Shown here: positions 25,953-34,733 of the stretch, piece after piece
How the letters are laid out: each line of letters opens with the position of its first letter
How positions within the stretch are numbered: the first letter of the stretch is position 1
DNA from: Nocardia sp. XZ_19_385
Lineage (GTDB): Bacteria > Actinomycetota > Actinomycetes > Mycobacteriales > Mycobacteriaceae
Length of the DNA: 64,000 nucleotides
Reading direction: 5' to 3'
Assembly: GCF_015355755.1 (NCBI RefSeq)
Contig: NZ_JACVEE010000001.1
Coordinates: 558,001-622,000 of the forward strand
Translations under genes and position numbers: made by a program
The notes under the pieces: model-generated
What the model saw: only the letters and a program-made list of their open reading frames with translations
Told to the model about the DNA's origin: nothing
The model's database searches: none

Positions 25953-26128
25953 TTAAAAATGTCACTGAAATAAGCACGGAAATAGCTCGCGGCCCGCGCG
26001 CAGAATGTCTACCACCGCCAGTGCAGATTTTTTGTATGACGGGGCGTGTGGCATAGTTGGCTGTTGAGACCGAGCGGATTGAAGTGATCCGCGCGCGGCT
26101 CACCTACAGAAAAGAAGTTGTAAATAAC
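25953..26128 (+). promoter_or_regulatory. Long AT-richer leader of the cold-shock gene
   Basis: 176 bases, noticeably richer in A+T than the surroundings, separate the methyltransferase stop from the cold-shock start. A run of T (26028-26033), then TTGTATG, and CATAGT near 26051-26056 could be promoter elements. If so, the transcript has a leader of about 70 bases, as cold-shock mRNAs often do. Confidence 0.4.
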
Positions 26129-26332
26129 ATGGCTCAAGGCAGTGTGAAGTGGTTCAACGGTGAAAAGGGCTTCGGCTTTATCGCTCAAGACGGAGGCGGC
26201 CCTGACGTCTTCGTGCATTACTCGGCTATCGGCGGGGCGGGCTTCAAGTCCCTCGACGAGGGCCAGCGTGTGGAGTTCGAGGTAGGCCAGGGCCAGAAGG
26301 GTCCGCAGGCTCAGGACGTCCGCGCTATCTGA
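26129..26332 (+). CDS. Cold-shock protein, CspA family
   Basis: 67 residues, a single cold-shock OB fold. RNP1 (KGFGFIAQ, ~16-23) and RNP2 (DVFVHYS, ~29-35) are intact, with the usual [10 protein letters not shown] start. It binds single-stranded RNA or DNA and acts as an RNA chaperone. AAGAAG lies about 11 bases before ATG. A perfect 14-bp terminator follows the stop. Confidence 0.95.
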   Translation: MAQGSVKWFNGEKGFGFIAQDGGGPDVFVHYSAIGGAGFKSLDEGQRVEFEVGQGQKGPQAQDVRAI

Positions 26333-26346
26333 TCAGCGTGACTTGC

Positions 26347-26378
26347 AAAGGCTCCGCACCGCGAGGTGCGGAGCCTTT
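26347..26378 (+). terminator. Strong terminator after the cold-shock gene
   Basis: AAAGGCTCCGCACC and its exact complement form a 14-bp stem around GCGA, 14 bases past the stop. The stem ends in AAA/TTT. Confidence 0.9.
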
Positions 26379-26437
26379 CGCGTTGTCCGGAAGCAGTCGG
26401 CACGCTAAGAGAGCCGCTCTCGTCCCGGATCCGATCC

Positions 26438-27589
26438 TTAGTTGCGGAGCTGACGGAAGAAGGCGCGAATGTCGGCGACGAGCAGGTCGGGGACTTCGAA
26501 GGCCGGAAAGTGCCCGCCTTCGGCGTGGTCCCGGAAGAAGGCGGCGCCCTCGCCCGGATCGAAGACCTTGCGCACCAGCGGGTCGCTGTAGAACAGTGAA
26601 ACGCCTTGCGGCACAGGCGATGCCGCGCCCCAGCCCGGGTTCGCGGCGTGGGCCAGTTCCCAGTAGAAGTCCGCTGCGGCGGGTCCGGTTCGGGTGAACC
26701 AGTACAGGCTCGCGGTGATCAGGACGTCCTCACGGCTGATCGGTGTAGCGGGGTTGGCCCACTCGTGGAGCTTTTCGGCGATCCAAGCCAGTTGCAGGAC
26801 CGGGGAATCAGCCAAGCCCGCCGATAGAGCGTTGGGTTCGGTCGAGTGCAGCACACGGTAGCCCTTCATCTGCGACCAGCTGTGCTGGGCTTGTTCGAGT
26901 TGTTTCTGTTCGTCGGGGCTCAGCCCGGCAGGGGCGGGGAAGTCTTCGCCGACCATGCCGAGCTGGAGGCGGTCGCCATGGGTATGGGCACCGATCACCC
27001 GTTCGGGTAACAGTGCCGCCAGCCGGCCGGTGACACCGGCCCCGAGGTCGCCGCCTTCGGCTCCGAAGCGTTGATAACCGAGTCGGGTCATCAGCTCCCC
27101 GAAGGCGAGCGCGGTCCGTTCCATGTTCCAGCCGCGCGCCGACAGCGGGCTGGAGAAGGCGAAGCCAGGCAGTGACGGGATGACGACATGGAAGGCATCG
27201 GCCGGGTCACCGCCGTGGGCGCGAGGATCAGTCAACGGCCCGCTGGCTTGCAGGAACTCCACGAACGAAGTCGGGTAGCTTTGGTTGAGCAGCAGCGGAG
27301 TCGCGTTCGGTTCCGGTGATCGCAGGTGCAGGAGATGGATAATTTGCCCGTCGATCTCGGTGACGAACTGCGGGTAGCGGTTCAATTCGGCTTCGTGGGC
27401 GCGCCAATCGAACCCATCGGCCCAGTAGGCGGCCAGCTCGTGCAGATAGTCGGTGGCGATGCCGTGGTCGGAGTCCGAGCCGGTGCCGGGCACCGGGTGC
27501 GGCGAGCGGGTGCGGGTCAGGCGGTCACGCAGATCATCGAGCTCAACCTGCGGAATCTGGATCCGGAAGGGAATGATGTCAGCGTTCAT
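26438..27589 (-). CDS. Epoxide-hydrolase-family protein with an altered oxyanion-hole motif
   Basis: 383 residues. An EHN-type N-terminal domain (PFRIQIPQVELDDLRDRLTRTR) precedes an alpha/beta hydrolase core. The nucleophile Asp sits in GGDLG (~170) and the catalytic His in EGGHFPAFE (~365). The HGWPGS oxyanion motif of this family is here QSYPTS (in LLLNQSYPTSFVEFLQ, about residue 103). That is unusual and may change or abolish epoxide hydrolysis. ATG 27589 is preferred to an in-frame TTG three codons upstream. It stands alone on its strand; the 150 bases upstream showed no clear element. Confidence 0.8.
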   Translation of the reverse strand: MNADIIPFRIQIPQVELDDLRDRLTRTRSPHPVPGTGSDSDHGIATDYLHELAAYWADGFDWRAHEAELNRYPQFVTEIDGQIIHLLHLRSPEPNATPLLLNQSYPTSFVEFLQASGPLTDPRAHGGDPADAFHVVIPSLPGFAFSSPLSARGWNMERTALAFGELMTRLGYQRFGAEGGDLGAGVTGRLAALLPERVIGAHTHGDRLQLGMVGEDFPAPAGLSPDEQKQLEQAQHSWSQMKGYRVLHSTEPNALSAGLADSPVLQLAWIAEKLHEWANPATPISREDVLITASLYWFTRTGPAAADFYWELAHAANPGWGAASPVPQGVSLFYSDPLVRKVFDPGEGAAFFRDHAEGGHFPAFEVPDLLVADIRAFFRQLRN

Positions 27590-27739
27590 GGAGATCAATT
27601 TATGGATTGGCTAGGTCAGGTTCCGTCCTAATCCGGTCGGCGTAGGAGTGTCGTGAGACACAAGCCGATCCGGGCAATGTGCGCTCATATCAGGGTGGAC
27701 TCCGCTGGTCAGCGAGACGGGCCGCAGCCGCGGACCCAA

Positions 27740-28555
27740 CTAGATCGGCGCCGCGGGCATCAGGCGGCACAGTAACTGGCCGGAACCGGAAGCCAGCAAT
27801 TGTCCGTCGCGGCTCCACACCCGGCTGCGGAAGCCGGCGAGTCCGGATTCCACGATGTCGCAGGAGGCTTCGGCGAACAGCCAGTCGTCGACCGGGCCGG
27901 TGCGATGGAATTGCACCGACAGATCCAGATTCGGGGCGAGTAGTTGTTCGCGGTGCGCGGCCAGCAGCGCCTGGTACGGCATCAGGTCGAGCAGGATCAG
28001 CTGGCGCGCGGCGTCGGCGGCCGGGTCGGTGCAGCCGGGCCGGAAACGGAACCACCCCTGCCACTCCGGTGCGCCCAGTGGTCGCTCGTTCCAATGTTCG
28101 TGCCAGACAACGGGTCTGCCTTCGACGCTTTTCCACACCGACGGCATCGGCACGGTCAGATCGTCCCAGGAGCGCAACCCCTCCGGCGGCGGCGCCATCG
28201 GCATACGCGCCACGTCGTGGTGCACGCCCGCGTCGAGGCCATCGGCACTCAACCACACCAGCGCGGCCAGGATCGGCTTGCCGCGCTGGGTCATCCGCAC
28301 CTGGATCGACTCCGCTCGCCGCCCCGCCCGCAGAGTTTCGGCGGTCAGCTGCACCGGGCCGAATTCGGCGACCGACAGGAACTGGCAGGTGGCCGAGGCG
28401 ACGTGCGGTAGTTCGCCGTGCTCGCGCGCCGCTCGAACGGCAAGTGCCGCAAGGTAACCGCCGACCGGGCCCCACGCTTCCCAGTCCGGCGAGAGGGTCG
28501 CGGCGTACTGGCCCGCGGCGCCGTCGACGGCGGTGTCGAGTCCGAGATCTCCCAC
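27740..28555 (-). CDS. Acyl-CoA thioesterase family protein (double hotdog)
   Basis: 271 residues from GTG 28555. Two hotdog-like halves are visible: PDWEAWGPVGGYLAALAVRAA in the first, and NLDLSVQFHRTG...DDWLFAEASCDIVESGLAG and RVWSRDGQLLASGSGQLLCR in the second, as in TesB-like thioesterases of actinomycetes. It should hydrolyse acyl-CoA; chain length unknown. It starts 56 bases after the ArnT-like gene upstream and may be co-transcribed. Confidence 0.8.
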   Translation of the reverse strand: MGDLGLDTAVDGAAGQYAATLSPDWEAWGPVGGYLAALAVRAAREHGELPHVASATCQFLSVAEFGPVQLTAETLRAGRRAESIQVRMTQRGKPILAALVWLSADGLDAGVHHDVARMPMAPPPEGLRSWDDLTVPMPSVWKSVEGRPVVWHEHWNERPLGAPEWQGWFRFRPGCTDPAADAARQLILLDLMPYQALLAAHREQLLAPNLDLSVQFHRTGPVDDWLFAEASCDIVESGLAGFRSRVWSRDGQLLASGSGQLLCRLMPAAPI

Positions 28556-28611
28556 CCCGCCAGCGTATGCCAAAGCATCGTCCCGCGCCGATTCCCGGCT
28601 GGGAATGACGC

Positions 28612-30129
28612 TCAGCTCAGGCGCAGCAACCCCGGCCAGGTCTGCGACCACGGCCGCAGCGGATCGTCGCAGCGCCAGATCGTCACATCGCGGGTGACAC
28701 CCGGAATCCCCAGCCGGGCGTCGGAACGGCCGACCGGAACCACCGTCGCGAACAGCTTCCGGAGCTCGTCCTCGTCGCCGCCGATCCACAGCACCGAGGT
28801 GGCCGCATCCGGCGGTGTGCCGAAGTATCCGAAACCACGGTTCGGGCTGTACACCGGCGGGAGACCATACCGCGCGCGTTCGACGTCGAGAGCCGATGCC
28901 TGCCAATAGGAATCGGCGATGAGGACCGCATCCGCGCGTTCGGTGCCCGGCAGCTCTTGATAGGCATCAGCCGTAGCGTCCCGCAGCTCGTTCCAGCCGA
29001 ACCTGCCGTAGAGGCCGATCGCCAGACCGGCTTCGGCCGCACTATCGACCGGGTCGATATCGGCCTCGGACTGCCACGGCAGGCTCCAGATGACCGACGC
29101 TGCCGACAGCGCGACCAACGGGATGGTGGCGAACTTGCGCCAGCGCCGCGCGTCCCGGGTCCACCAGACCGCACCGGCGGCCATGATCGCCGCGTAGCAG
29201 CCCGCGGCGTAGTAGGGCCTGCCGTTGGTCGCGACGAAGATCACCGTCAGCAGCAGCGGGACCAGGCCGAGAAAACGGAAGGGGCGCAGGGCTTCCGAGC
29301 GGAGCAAGCCCCAGATTCCCGCGATCAACAGCACGCCACCGAACAGTCCCGCCATCGCGATCGCCAGCGGAATCCAGGTATAGCGGCCGCCGATGGTGTC
29401 CTGCTCGTGCGAGATCGCCGTGCCCATCCCCAGCTGCGGCCATCCGTGCGACGCCTGCCAGAGCAGCATCGGCACCGAGACCACCAGCACGAATGCCGCA
29501 CCCAGCCACAATGCCTTGCGCCGCAACAGCTCTCGCGGACCGAAGACCAGCGCGCCGACGGCGACGACGATCCAGAAGAACGGGATCAGCCACTTCACCT
29601 GCATATCCAGCGCGGTCACCACCGCCGCCCAGAACAGCAGCTGGTCCTGGCGGGTGCGCACCCACCGGATCAGCAGCCAGCTGATCAGCACCCACAGCGC
29701 GGTATCAATGGTGTTGGTGGCCAGCTGCGTGCCCTGCACCAGCAGGAACGGCGAGGTCACGTAGGCGGTGGCCGTCAGCACCTGCGCGGTCCGCGAACCA
29801 CCGAATTCGCGCGCGATCTGGGCGCTGATCACGATCGCCGCCAACGTCACGAGCACCGCCGGAATGCGCTGCGCCACCAGCGAACCCGGCGCGAGCAGAT
29901 CCATCGAGCGGGCGATAGCGGGCACCAGCGGGCCCTGATCGGCGTAGCCCCAGGCGAGCCGTCGCCCGGCGGAAAGGAAGTACAGTTCGTCGCCGAAGAA
30001 TCCGTAGCGACCGGTCGAGGCGAACAGCGCCACCGCACACACCGCCACGATCGCACCGACGCCCGCGTAGGCGAACGGGGGCTGCCCGGTATCCGCTTGC
30101 CGCTCTTGCGCTTCCAGCACCTCGGCCAT
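28612..30129 (-). CDS. ArnT/PMT-like membrane glycosyltransferase (family 39), copy 2
   Basis: 505 residues, multi-spanning. Same layout as the gene at 10561-12093: GFFGDELYFLSAGR with the acidic pair in the first outside loop, GYADQGPLVPAIAR, a QVKWLIPFFWI segment, and a C-terminal soluble domain with YWQASALD and RGFGYFGTPPD. Its ATG overlaps the TetR stop (TGATG), and GGCGGAG lies five bases upstream of it. It is therefore co-expressed with the regulator, unlike copy 1. Confidence 0.85.
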   Translation of the reverse strand: MAEVLEAQERQADTGQPPFAYAGVGAIVAVCAVALFASTGRYGFFGDELYFLSAGRRLAWGYADQGPLVPAIARSMDLLAPGSLVAQRIPAVLVTLAAIVISAQIAREFGGSRTAQVLTATAYVTSPFLLVQGTQLATNTIDTALWVLISWLLIRWVRTRQDQLLFWAAVVTALDMQVKWLIPFFWIVVAVGALVFGPRELLRRKALWLGAAFVLVVSVPMLLWQASHGWPQLGMGTAISHEQDTIGGRYTWIPLAIAMAGLFGGVLLIAGIWGLLRSEALRPFRFLGLVPLLLTVIFVATNGRPYYAAGCYAAIMAAGAVWWTRDARRWRKFATIPLVALSAASVIWSLPWQSEADIDPVDSAAEAGLAIGLYGRFGWNELRDATADAYQELPGTERADAVLIADSYWQASALDVERARYGLPPVYSPNRGFGYFGTPPDAATSVLWIGGDEDELRKLFATVVPVGRSDARLGIPGVTRDVTIWRCDDPLRPWSQTWPGLLRLS

Positions 30130-30761
30130 CACTGCTCCGCCTTCCGTGTCGCGATGTCGAACACCCGGCAGACGTGCGCCGAGTAGGCGGCCATATCGAA
30201 GTCCGGTTCCCGCACGACCCGCCCTGCCGCACCGTCGATGGCATCCCGGATGGACTTCGCCATCAGGACGGGTTCGAAGTCGGTGCCGAACTCGCCCTCA
30301 CGCTGCCCCTGGATCAGCCCGTCGATCAGCGGCTGGATGATCTCGTGCTCGCCGTCGACGGTGGCGAAACGCGAATTGCCCTCGGCGTCCCGCAGATTCA
30401 GCACCACCTGATGCAGGGCAGCGATGTAGGTCCGGTTCGCTTCGATGAAGTCAAGGTTGGTGCCGATATAGGTGAGCAGCTGGTTACGCGCGCCCTGGAC
30501 CGCTCCGATCTTCGGGCCCATGTACTCCCCACCGGAGACATAGAGCTGGATGACCAGCTGCTCCATCAGATCGTCCTTGCCCGCGAAGTGGTAGGAGATG
30601 ACGCCCTTGGAGATTCCGGCCCGCTCGGCGATTCGCGCCAAAGACGCACCGGCATAACCGACTTCGGAGATCACCTCTACCGCCGAGGCGATGATCTGAC
30701 GCCGCCGGGCCTCCTCGATGAACGACTTGCGTTGCCCGCCGGGATCATTTTCTGACCGCAC
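30129..30761 (-). CDS. TetR-family regulator upstream of the ArnT-like gene
   Basis: 210 residues. TetR HTH at about 20-65 (RRRQIIASAVEVISEVGYAGASLARIAERAGISKGVISYHF). The remainder is helical and ligand-binding. GTG 30761 is preferred to an in-frame TTG two codons upstream because TAATAT ends just before it, six bases from GTG, making a leaderless transcript. The last base of its stop is the first base of the glycosyltransferase start, so it controls its own operon. Confidence 0.87.
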   Translation of the reverse strand: MRSENDPGGQRKSFIEEARRRQIIASAVEVISEVGYAGASLARIAERAGISKGVISYHFAGKDDLMEQLVIQLYVSGGEYMGPKIGAVQGARNQLLTYIGTNLDFIEANRTYIAALHQVVLNLRDAEGNSRFATVDGEHEIIQPLIDGLIQGQREGEFGTDFEPVLMAKSIRDAIDGAAGRVVREPDFDMAAYSAHVCRVFDIATRKAEQ

Positions 30762-30767
30762 GGCCAA

Positions 30768-30773
30768 ATATTA
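30768..30773 (-). promoter_or_regulatory. Extended -10 of the TetR-ArnT operon
   Basis: TGCTAATAT on the minus strand gives a TG-n extension and TAATAT hexamer. Initiation 6-7 bases downstream falls on the GTG at 30761. Confidence 0.5.
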
Positions 30774-30828
30774 GCACGCATGGTCAGCCGCGTCCGGACG
30801 GCGAAAATCGCGGGCCCGCAATGACAAA

Positions 30829-30853
30829 GGCCGCGCCCCCATGGGACGCGGCC
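30829..30853 (-). terminator. Terminator after the 26-residue peptide gene
   Basis: On the minus strand GGCCGCGTCCC pairs with GGGGCGCGGCC (11 bp with one G-T position) around a 3-base loop and is followed by TTTG. It begins 17 bases after the peptide's TAG. Confidence 0.75.
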
Positions 30854-30870
30854 TCCGGGTGTGCGACGGA

Positions 30871-30951
30871 CTAGCCGGCGCTACCGGTGATCAACTGCTG
30901 AATCGTCTTGACCAGAACGTCGACAATGAAATCCGCTGCAGATCCGGACAT
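30871..30951 (-). CDS. Short amphipathic peptide, 26 residues
   Basis: A complete frame of 26 codons with a strong ribosome-binding site (GAGGAG, seven bases from ATG) and its own terminator. The peptide reads MSGSAADF, then IVDVLVKTIQQLI, then TGSAG. The middle is a regular amphipathic helix with Asp, Lys and Gln on one face, and there is no signal peptide. Length and pattern recall phenol-soluble modulins and the tiny leaderless porins of Corynebacterium, without clear homology. The peptide at 9293-9364 ends in the same SAG. Coding is well supported; function is unknown. Confidence 0.65.
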   Translation of the reverse strand: MSGSAADFIVDVLVKTIQQLITGSAG

Positions 30952-31265
30952 ATGCTTGCTCCTCATCTTCAAACGACGCGCCCTCGCACGCCGAGCAATG
31001 TGAAGCATGCACAATTCAGAACAGTTGGATCAGCGATTTCGCCGAAAAAGTCCGCTGGTTGGGACTTTCCCCCGCCTGCGATCTCGTTCAACAGGAGTTA
31101 TGCATATCTGCCATGGCGAGTGGCCTTGCACACATTCGGGTTTCGGCCACGATACCCCAGCCGGGCACACTTGTCCGCCCATCCACCTCCGCGGGCCGCC
31201 GCGAAATGGCATGATGCGCCAGAGCATCGACCGATGCGGAACCGAATGAAGGAGACTGGAGAACG
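30952..31265. other. 314-base gap between the peptide and cyclophilin genes
   Basis: Holds the divergent start regions of the peptide gene (minus) and the cyclophilin gene (plus). GGAG at 31256-31259 serves the cyclophilin. Frames on both strands lack ribosome-binding sites and familiar products. No repeat or convincing promoter was seen. Confidence 0.5.
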
Positions 31266-31970
31266 TTGAGCAGCGAACAGCGGCAATTCGTCCATAGCAC
31301 CCGTAGCGGACTTCTCCGGCGAATCCTAGGCGGTGCACGGCTTTTCGCTGCTGGCGCGGCCCTGGCGGTACTCGGCCTCGGCGGCATCGTGACGATGCCG
31401 GAGGCCACGGCGGCGGTGCCGGACTGCACCCCCGATGGCGGCCAGCCCAACGGCAAGCAGTGGCCCGCGGAGCCGGGTATGTCGATCGATCCGGGCGCCA
31501 ACTACACCGCGACGCTGAACACCAGCTGTGGCGCCGTCACGATCGCGCTCGACGCGGCGAAGGCGCCGCGCACGGTCAACTCCTTCGTCTTCCTGGCGAA
31601 CGAGGACTACTTCGATCACACGCGCTGCCACCGCCTCACCACGGCGGGCATCTTCGTGCTGCAGTGCGGCGACCCGACCGCCACCGGCACCGGCGGCCCC
31701 GGCTACCAGGTCCCGGACGAGAACCTGGCCGGCGCCACCTACGCGGCGGGCACCGTCGCCATGGCCAATGCGGGGCCGAATACCAATGGCAGCCAGTTCT
31801 TCCTGGTGACCCAGGACTCGCAGCTGCCGCCGAACTACACGCCGTTCGGCAAGATCACCGGCGGCATGGAGAAGCTGACGGCCGTGGCGAACGGCGGCAC
31901 CAAGGACGGTGCCGGTGACGGCGCGCCTGCCGCCGACATGGTCATCGACTCGGTGGCCGTCAAGAACTGA
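31266..31970 (+). CDS. Exported cyclophilin-type peptidyl-prolyl isomerase
   Basis: 234 residues. A membrane anchor or signal (residues ~22-48) is followed by a cyclophilin domain: APRTVNSFVFLANEDYF, CHRLTTAGIFVLQCGDP holding the catalytic Arg and Gln, TGTGGPGYQVPDENL, and MANAGPNTNGSQFFLVT. It resembles mycobacterial PpiB rather than cytosolic PpiA. Four Cys in the exported part could pair. It catalyses prolyl isomerisation outside the membrane. The TTG start has GGAG four to six bases before it. A long terminator follows. Confidence 0.9.
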   Translation: MSSEQRQFVHSTRSGLLRRILGGARLFAAGAALAVLGLGGIVTMPEATAAVPDCTPDGGQPNGKQWPAEPGMSIDPGANYTATLNTSCGAVTIALDAAKAPRTVNSFVFLANEDYFDHTRCHRLTTAGIFVLQCGDPTATGTGGPGYQVPDENLAGATYAAGTVAMANAGPNTNGSQFFLVTQDSQLPPNYTPFGKITGGMEKLTAVANGGTKDGAGDGAPAADMVIDSVAVKN

Positions 31971-31982
31971 GTCCGGATGTGA

Positions 31983-32020
31983 CGAAGGGCCGCGTCTCCC
32001 GACGGAGACGCGGCCCTTCG
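31983..32020. terminator. Bidirectional terminator
   Basis: CGAAGGGCCGCGTCTCC and its exact complement make a 17-bp stem around CGAC between the convergent cyclophilin and membrane-protein genes. It is the longest perfect stem in the window. Confidence 0.9.
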
Positions 32021-32025
32021 GAGTT

Positions 32026-32664
32026 TCACATGCCGGACGGCGGCGGTGTGTACCCCTGCGGCGGGCCGTAACCCGGCGGCGGGCCGTATCCGGGCGGCGG
32101 ACCGTAACCCGCGGGCGGCGCCGGCTTGAAGAAGGGGGCGGATTGCTTGTGCCACAACAGGACAATCGCGGCCAACCCGATCAGCCAGGAGAGCACCCCG
32201 GTGATAGTGCTCACGGCGGTGTTGCCGGTGCTGCCGACCAGTCCCGCACCCACCAAGCTGAGCACGGTGAACAAGGTACTGAGACCGAAGAACACACTCG
32301 CGACGATCCGCGCCCAGTTCTTCCCGGCCCGGTTGGCGAACGCCATCCAGACCCACAGACCCGCGGTGATCAGCGAAATGATCACGCCGGACACGATGCC
32401 GATGTTGACGGCGGTGTCGAGGTCGGCGTCGGTGAGGACATTATCGGGATCGGCCTTCGCGACCTCATCCCGGATGGCATCCAGCTGCGTGAACATCAGC
32501 AAGATGCCGAGAATGGAAAGACCGGCGCCCGCCAGCATGGCGTAGAAGGCGTATTGCACCGTCGACGGCACCGGCGGTTTGGCGTCGGCCCCGGGGCCGT
32601 ACGGCTGGTACGAGCCCGGCTGTTCGGGCGAACCCGGATAGGGCTCGGGCTGCGGATAATTCAT
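32026..32664 (-). CDS. Four-helix membrane protein with Pro/Gly/Tyr-rich ends
   Basis: 212 residues. The N-terminus (1-35) is rich in Pro, Gln and Tyr. Four membrane segments follow (about 38-62, 90-110, 118-142, 148-168). The C-terminus has YGPPPG-type tandem repeats and a final GYTPPPSGM. This architecture is common among actinomycete DUF4064-like and Tat/Sec-independent envelope proteins; no function is known. GAGGAG lies six bases before the ATG. It converges with the cyclophilin gene, six bases from the terminator. Confidence 0.75.
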   Translation of the reverse strand: MNYPQPEPYPGSPEQPGSYQPYGPGADAKPPVPSTVQYAFYAMLAGAGLSILGILLMFTQLDAIRDEVAKADPDNVLTDADLDTAVNIGIVSGVIISLITAGLWVWMAFANRAGKNWARIVASVFFGLSTLFTVLSLVGAGLVGSTGNTAVSTITGVLSWLIGLAAIVLLWHKQSAPFFKPAPPAGYGPPPGYGPPPGYGPPQGYTPPPSGM

Positions 32665-32791
32665 TCGATCTCCTCTTGTGTCGGCGCGCATGACGCTACC
32701 CGGTATGTCTGATTTCAGCCGAAACACGCAACACGCAAAGCCGAAAAGGCCGCGCTCCCGGAATGGGAAGCGCGGCCCTGTCTGGTCGACC

Positions 32792-34552
32792 TTACAGGTA
32801 CTGGCCGGTGTTCGACTCGGTGTCGATGGCCCGGCTCGCCGAGGCGTTCTTGCCCGTGACCAGCGTGCGGATGTAGACGATCCGCTCGCCCTTCTTACCC
32901 GAAATGCGAGCCCAGTCATCGGGATTCGTGGTGTTGGGCAAGTCCTCGTTCTCGGCGAACTCGTCCACGATCGAATCGAACAGATGCTGGATACGCAGGC
33001 CCGGGGTGCCGCTGTCGAGGACGGCCTTGATGGCGTACTTCTTGGCCCGGTCCACGATGTTCTGGATCATGGCGCCGGAGTTGAAGTCCTTGAAGTACAG
33101 GACTTCCTTGTCACCGTTGGCGTAGGTGACTTCCAGGAAGCGGTTGTCCTCGCTCTCGGCGTACATCCGTTCCACCACCCGGTCGATCATCGCGTGCAGG
33201 CAGGCCGCCTTGTCCCCGCCGAATTCGGCGAGATCGTCGGCATGCAGCGGCAGATTATCGATCAGGTACTTGGAGAAGATGTCCTGGGCCGATTCGGCGT
33301 CCGGGCGCTCGATCTTGATCTTCACATCGAGACGTCCGGGGCGCAGGATCGCGGGGTCGATCATGTCCTCGCGGTTGGAGGCGCCGATAACGATGACGTT
33401 CTCCAGGCCCTCGACACCGTCGATCTCCGAAAGCAGCTGCGGCACAACGGTTGTCTCCACGTCGGAGGAGACGCCCGAGCCACGGGTGCGGAAGATCGAA
33501 TCCATCTCGTCGAAGAACACGATCACCGGGGTGCCTTCCGACGCCTTCTCACGGGCGCGCTGGAAGATGATCCGGATGTGGCGCTCGGTCTCGCCGACGA
33601 ACTTGTTCAGCAGCTCCGGGCCCTTGATGTTGAGGAAGAAGGACTTGGCTTCCTTGGCATCCTCACCGCGGGCTTCGGCGATCTTCTTGGCCAGCGAGTT
33701 GGCGACGGCCTTGGCGATCAGCGTCTTACCGCAGCCGGGCGGACCGTAGAGCAGCACGCCCTTGGGCGGGCGCAGCGCGTACTCGCGGAACAGGTCCTTG
33801 TGCAGGAACGGCAGCTCCACCGCGTCGCGGATCTGCTCGATCTGGCGACCCAGGCCACCGATGTCGCTGTAGTCGACGTCCGGCACTTCCTCGAGCACGA
33901 GATCCTCGACCTCGGCCTTGGGAATGCGCTCGAAGGCGAAGCCCGCCTTCGTGTCGACCAAGAGCGAATCGCCCGGCCGCAGTTTGCGAATCGGACGATC
34001 CGGATCTTCCAGATCGTCGAACTCGGCGAGCTTGGACAGTGGCCCGGCCAGCCACACCACCCGCTCCTCGTCGGCATGGCCGACCACCAGCGCGCGGCGT
34101 CCGTCGTCGAGAATCTCTCGCAGACTTCCGATTTCGCCGACCGCGTCGTAGACGCCGGCCTCGACGACCGTGAGCGCCTCGTTGAGGCGGACGGTCTGCC
34201 CGTATTCCAGCGTCGAGGTGTCGATGTTCGGCGAACAGGTCAACCGCATCTTGCGCCCGGAAGTGAACACGTCGACCGTCTGATCGTCGTAGACGCCGAT
34301 CAGAACGCCGTATCCGCTCGGTGGCTGACCCAGTCGATCGACTTCCTCACGCAACGCGACGAGTTGCTGCCGCGCTTCCTTGAGGGTGTCCATCAGCTTG
34401 GTGTTGCGAATGGTCAGCGAATCGATGCGGGATTCCAATTCCCGTGCGCGATCGGGTGAATCGGCGAGTTGCCTTCGGAGTGCAGCTGCTTCGGCGCGTA
34501 CCGCCTCGAGCTCTCTCCAGGCCGCCGAATCCGAATTCTCGATGGGGCTCAT
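32792..34552 (-). CDS. mpa: Proteasomal AAA+ ATPase (Mpa/ARC)
   Basis: 586 residues. Domains in order: an N-terminal coiled coil that binds Pup (~12-65), two OB folds (~70-240), and the AAA+ module with Walker A GPPGCGKT (~270) and Walker [10 protein letters not shown] (~350), followed by the arginine-rich second region of homology. The C-terminal GQYL matches the penultimate-Tyr motif that docks into the 20S core and opens its gate. It unfolds pupylated proteins. ATG 34552 has GGAGGAG six bases upstream. As in Mycobacterium it lies near lppK and trmI, but pup, dop and prcBA are not in this window. Confidence 0.95.
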   Translation of the reverse strand: MSPIENSDSAAWRELEAVRAEAAALRRQLADSPDRARELESRIDSLTIRNTKLMDTLKEARQQLVALREEVDRLGQPPSGYGVLIGVYDDQTVDVFTSGRKMRLTCSPNIDTSTLEYGQTVRLNEALTVVEAGVYDAVGEIGSLREILDDGRRALVVGHADEERVVWLAGPLSKLAEFDDLEDPDRPIRKLRPGDSLLVDTKAGFAFERIPKAEVEDLVLEEVPDVDYSDIGGLGRQIEQIRDAVELPFLHKDLFREYALRPPKGVLLYGPPGCGKTLIAKAVANSLAKKIAEARGEDAKEAKSFFLNIKGPELLNKFVGETERHIRIIFQRAREKASEGTPVIVFFDEMDSIFRTRGSGVSSDVETTVVPQLLSEIDGVEGLENVIVIGASNREDMIDPAILRPGRLDVKIKIERPDAESAQDIFSKYLIDNLPLHADDLAEFGGDKAACLHAMIDRVVERMYAESEDNRFLEVTYANGDKEVLYFKDFNSGAMIQNIVDRAKKYAIKAVLDSGTPGLRIQHLFDSIVDEFAENEDLPNTTNPDDWARISGKKGERIVYIRTLVTGKNASASRAIDTESNTGQYL

Positions 34553-34667
34553 GTGCTGCTCCTCCCAGTCCCGGTCTATCAACGCTACCGGGCGTGAACG
34601 GTTCTCGCCTTCCAACACGGTTTCGTCGTGATCACATCTGGGCTGCGATCGACCAGCGTCCGTCCAT

Positions 34668-34683
34668 GTTAGCCTGCCCTAAC
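34668..34683. promoter_or_regulatory. GTTAG-CTAAC inverted repeat, possible DtxR/IdeR-type box
   Basis: GTTAGCCTGCCCTAAC has 5-bp arms and a 6-base spacer. Aligned with the IdeR consensus it matches about 12 of 19 positions. It lies between mpa and the lipoprotein start, 50 bases upstream of the latter. Weak evidence. Confidence 0.3.
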
Positions 34684-34733
34684 CCGAACCAGGCGAGCAT
34701 GCTCGCCGATCGAGCCGAAAGGTTGCTGAGTCA

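Noticed and set aside
32040-32110. Short direct repeats that could suggest a CRISPR-like array
   Set aside because: They are in-frame codons for YGPPPG repeats in the C-terminus of the membrane protein, with no spacers.
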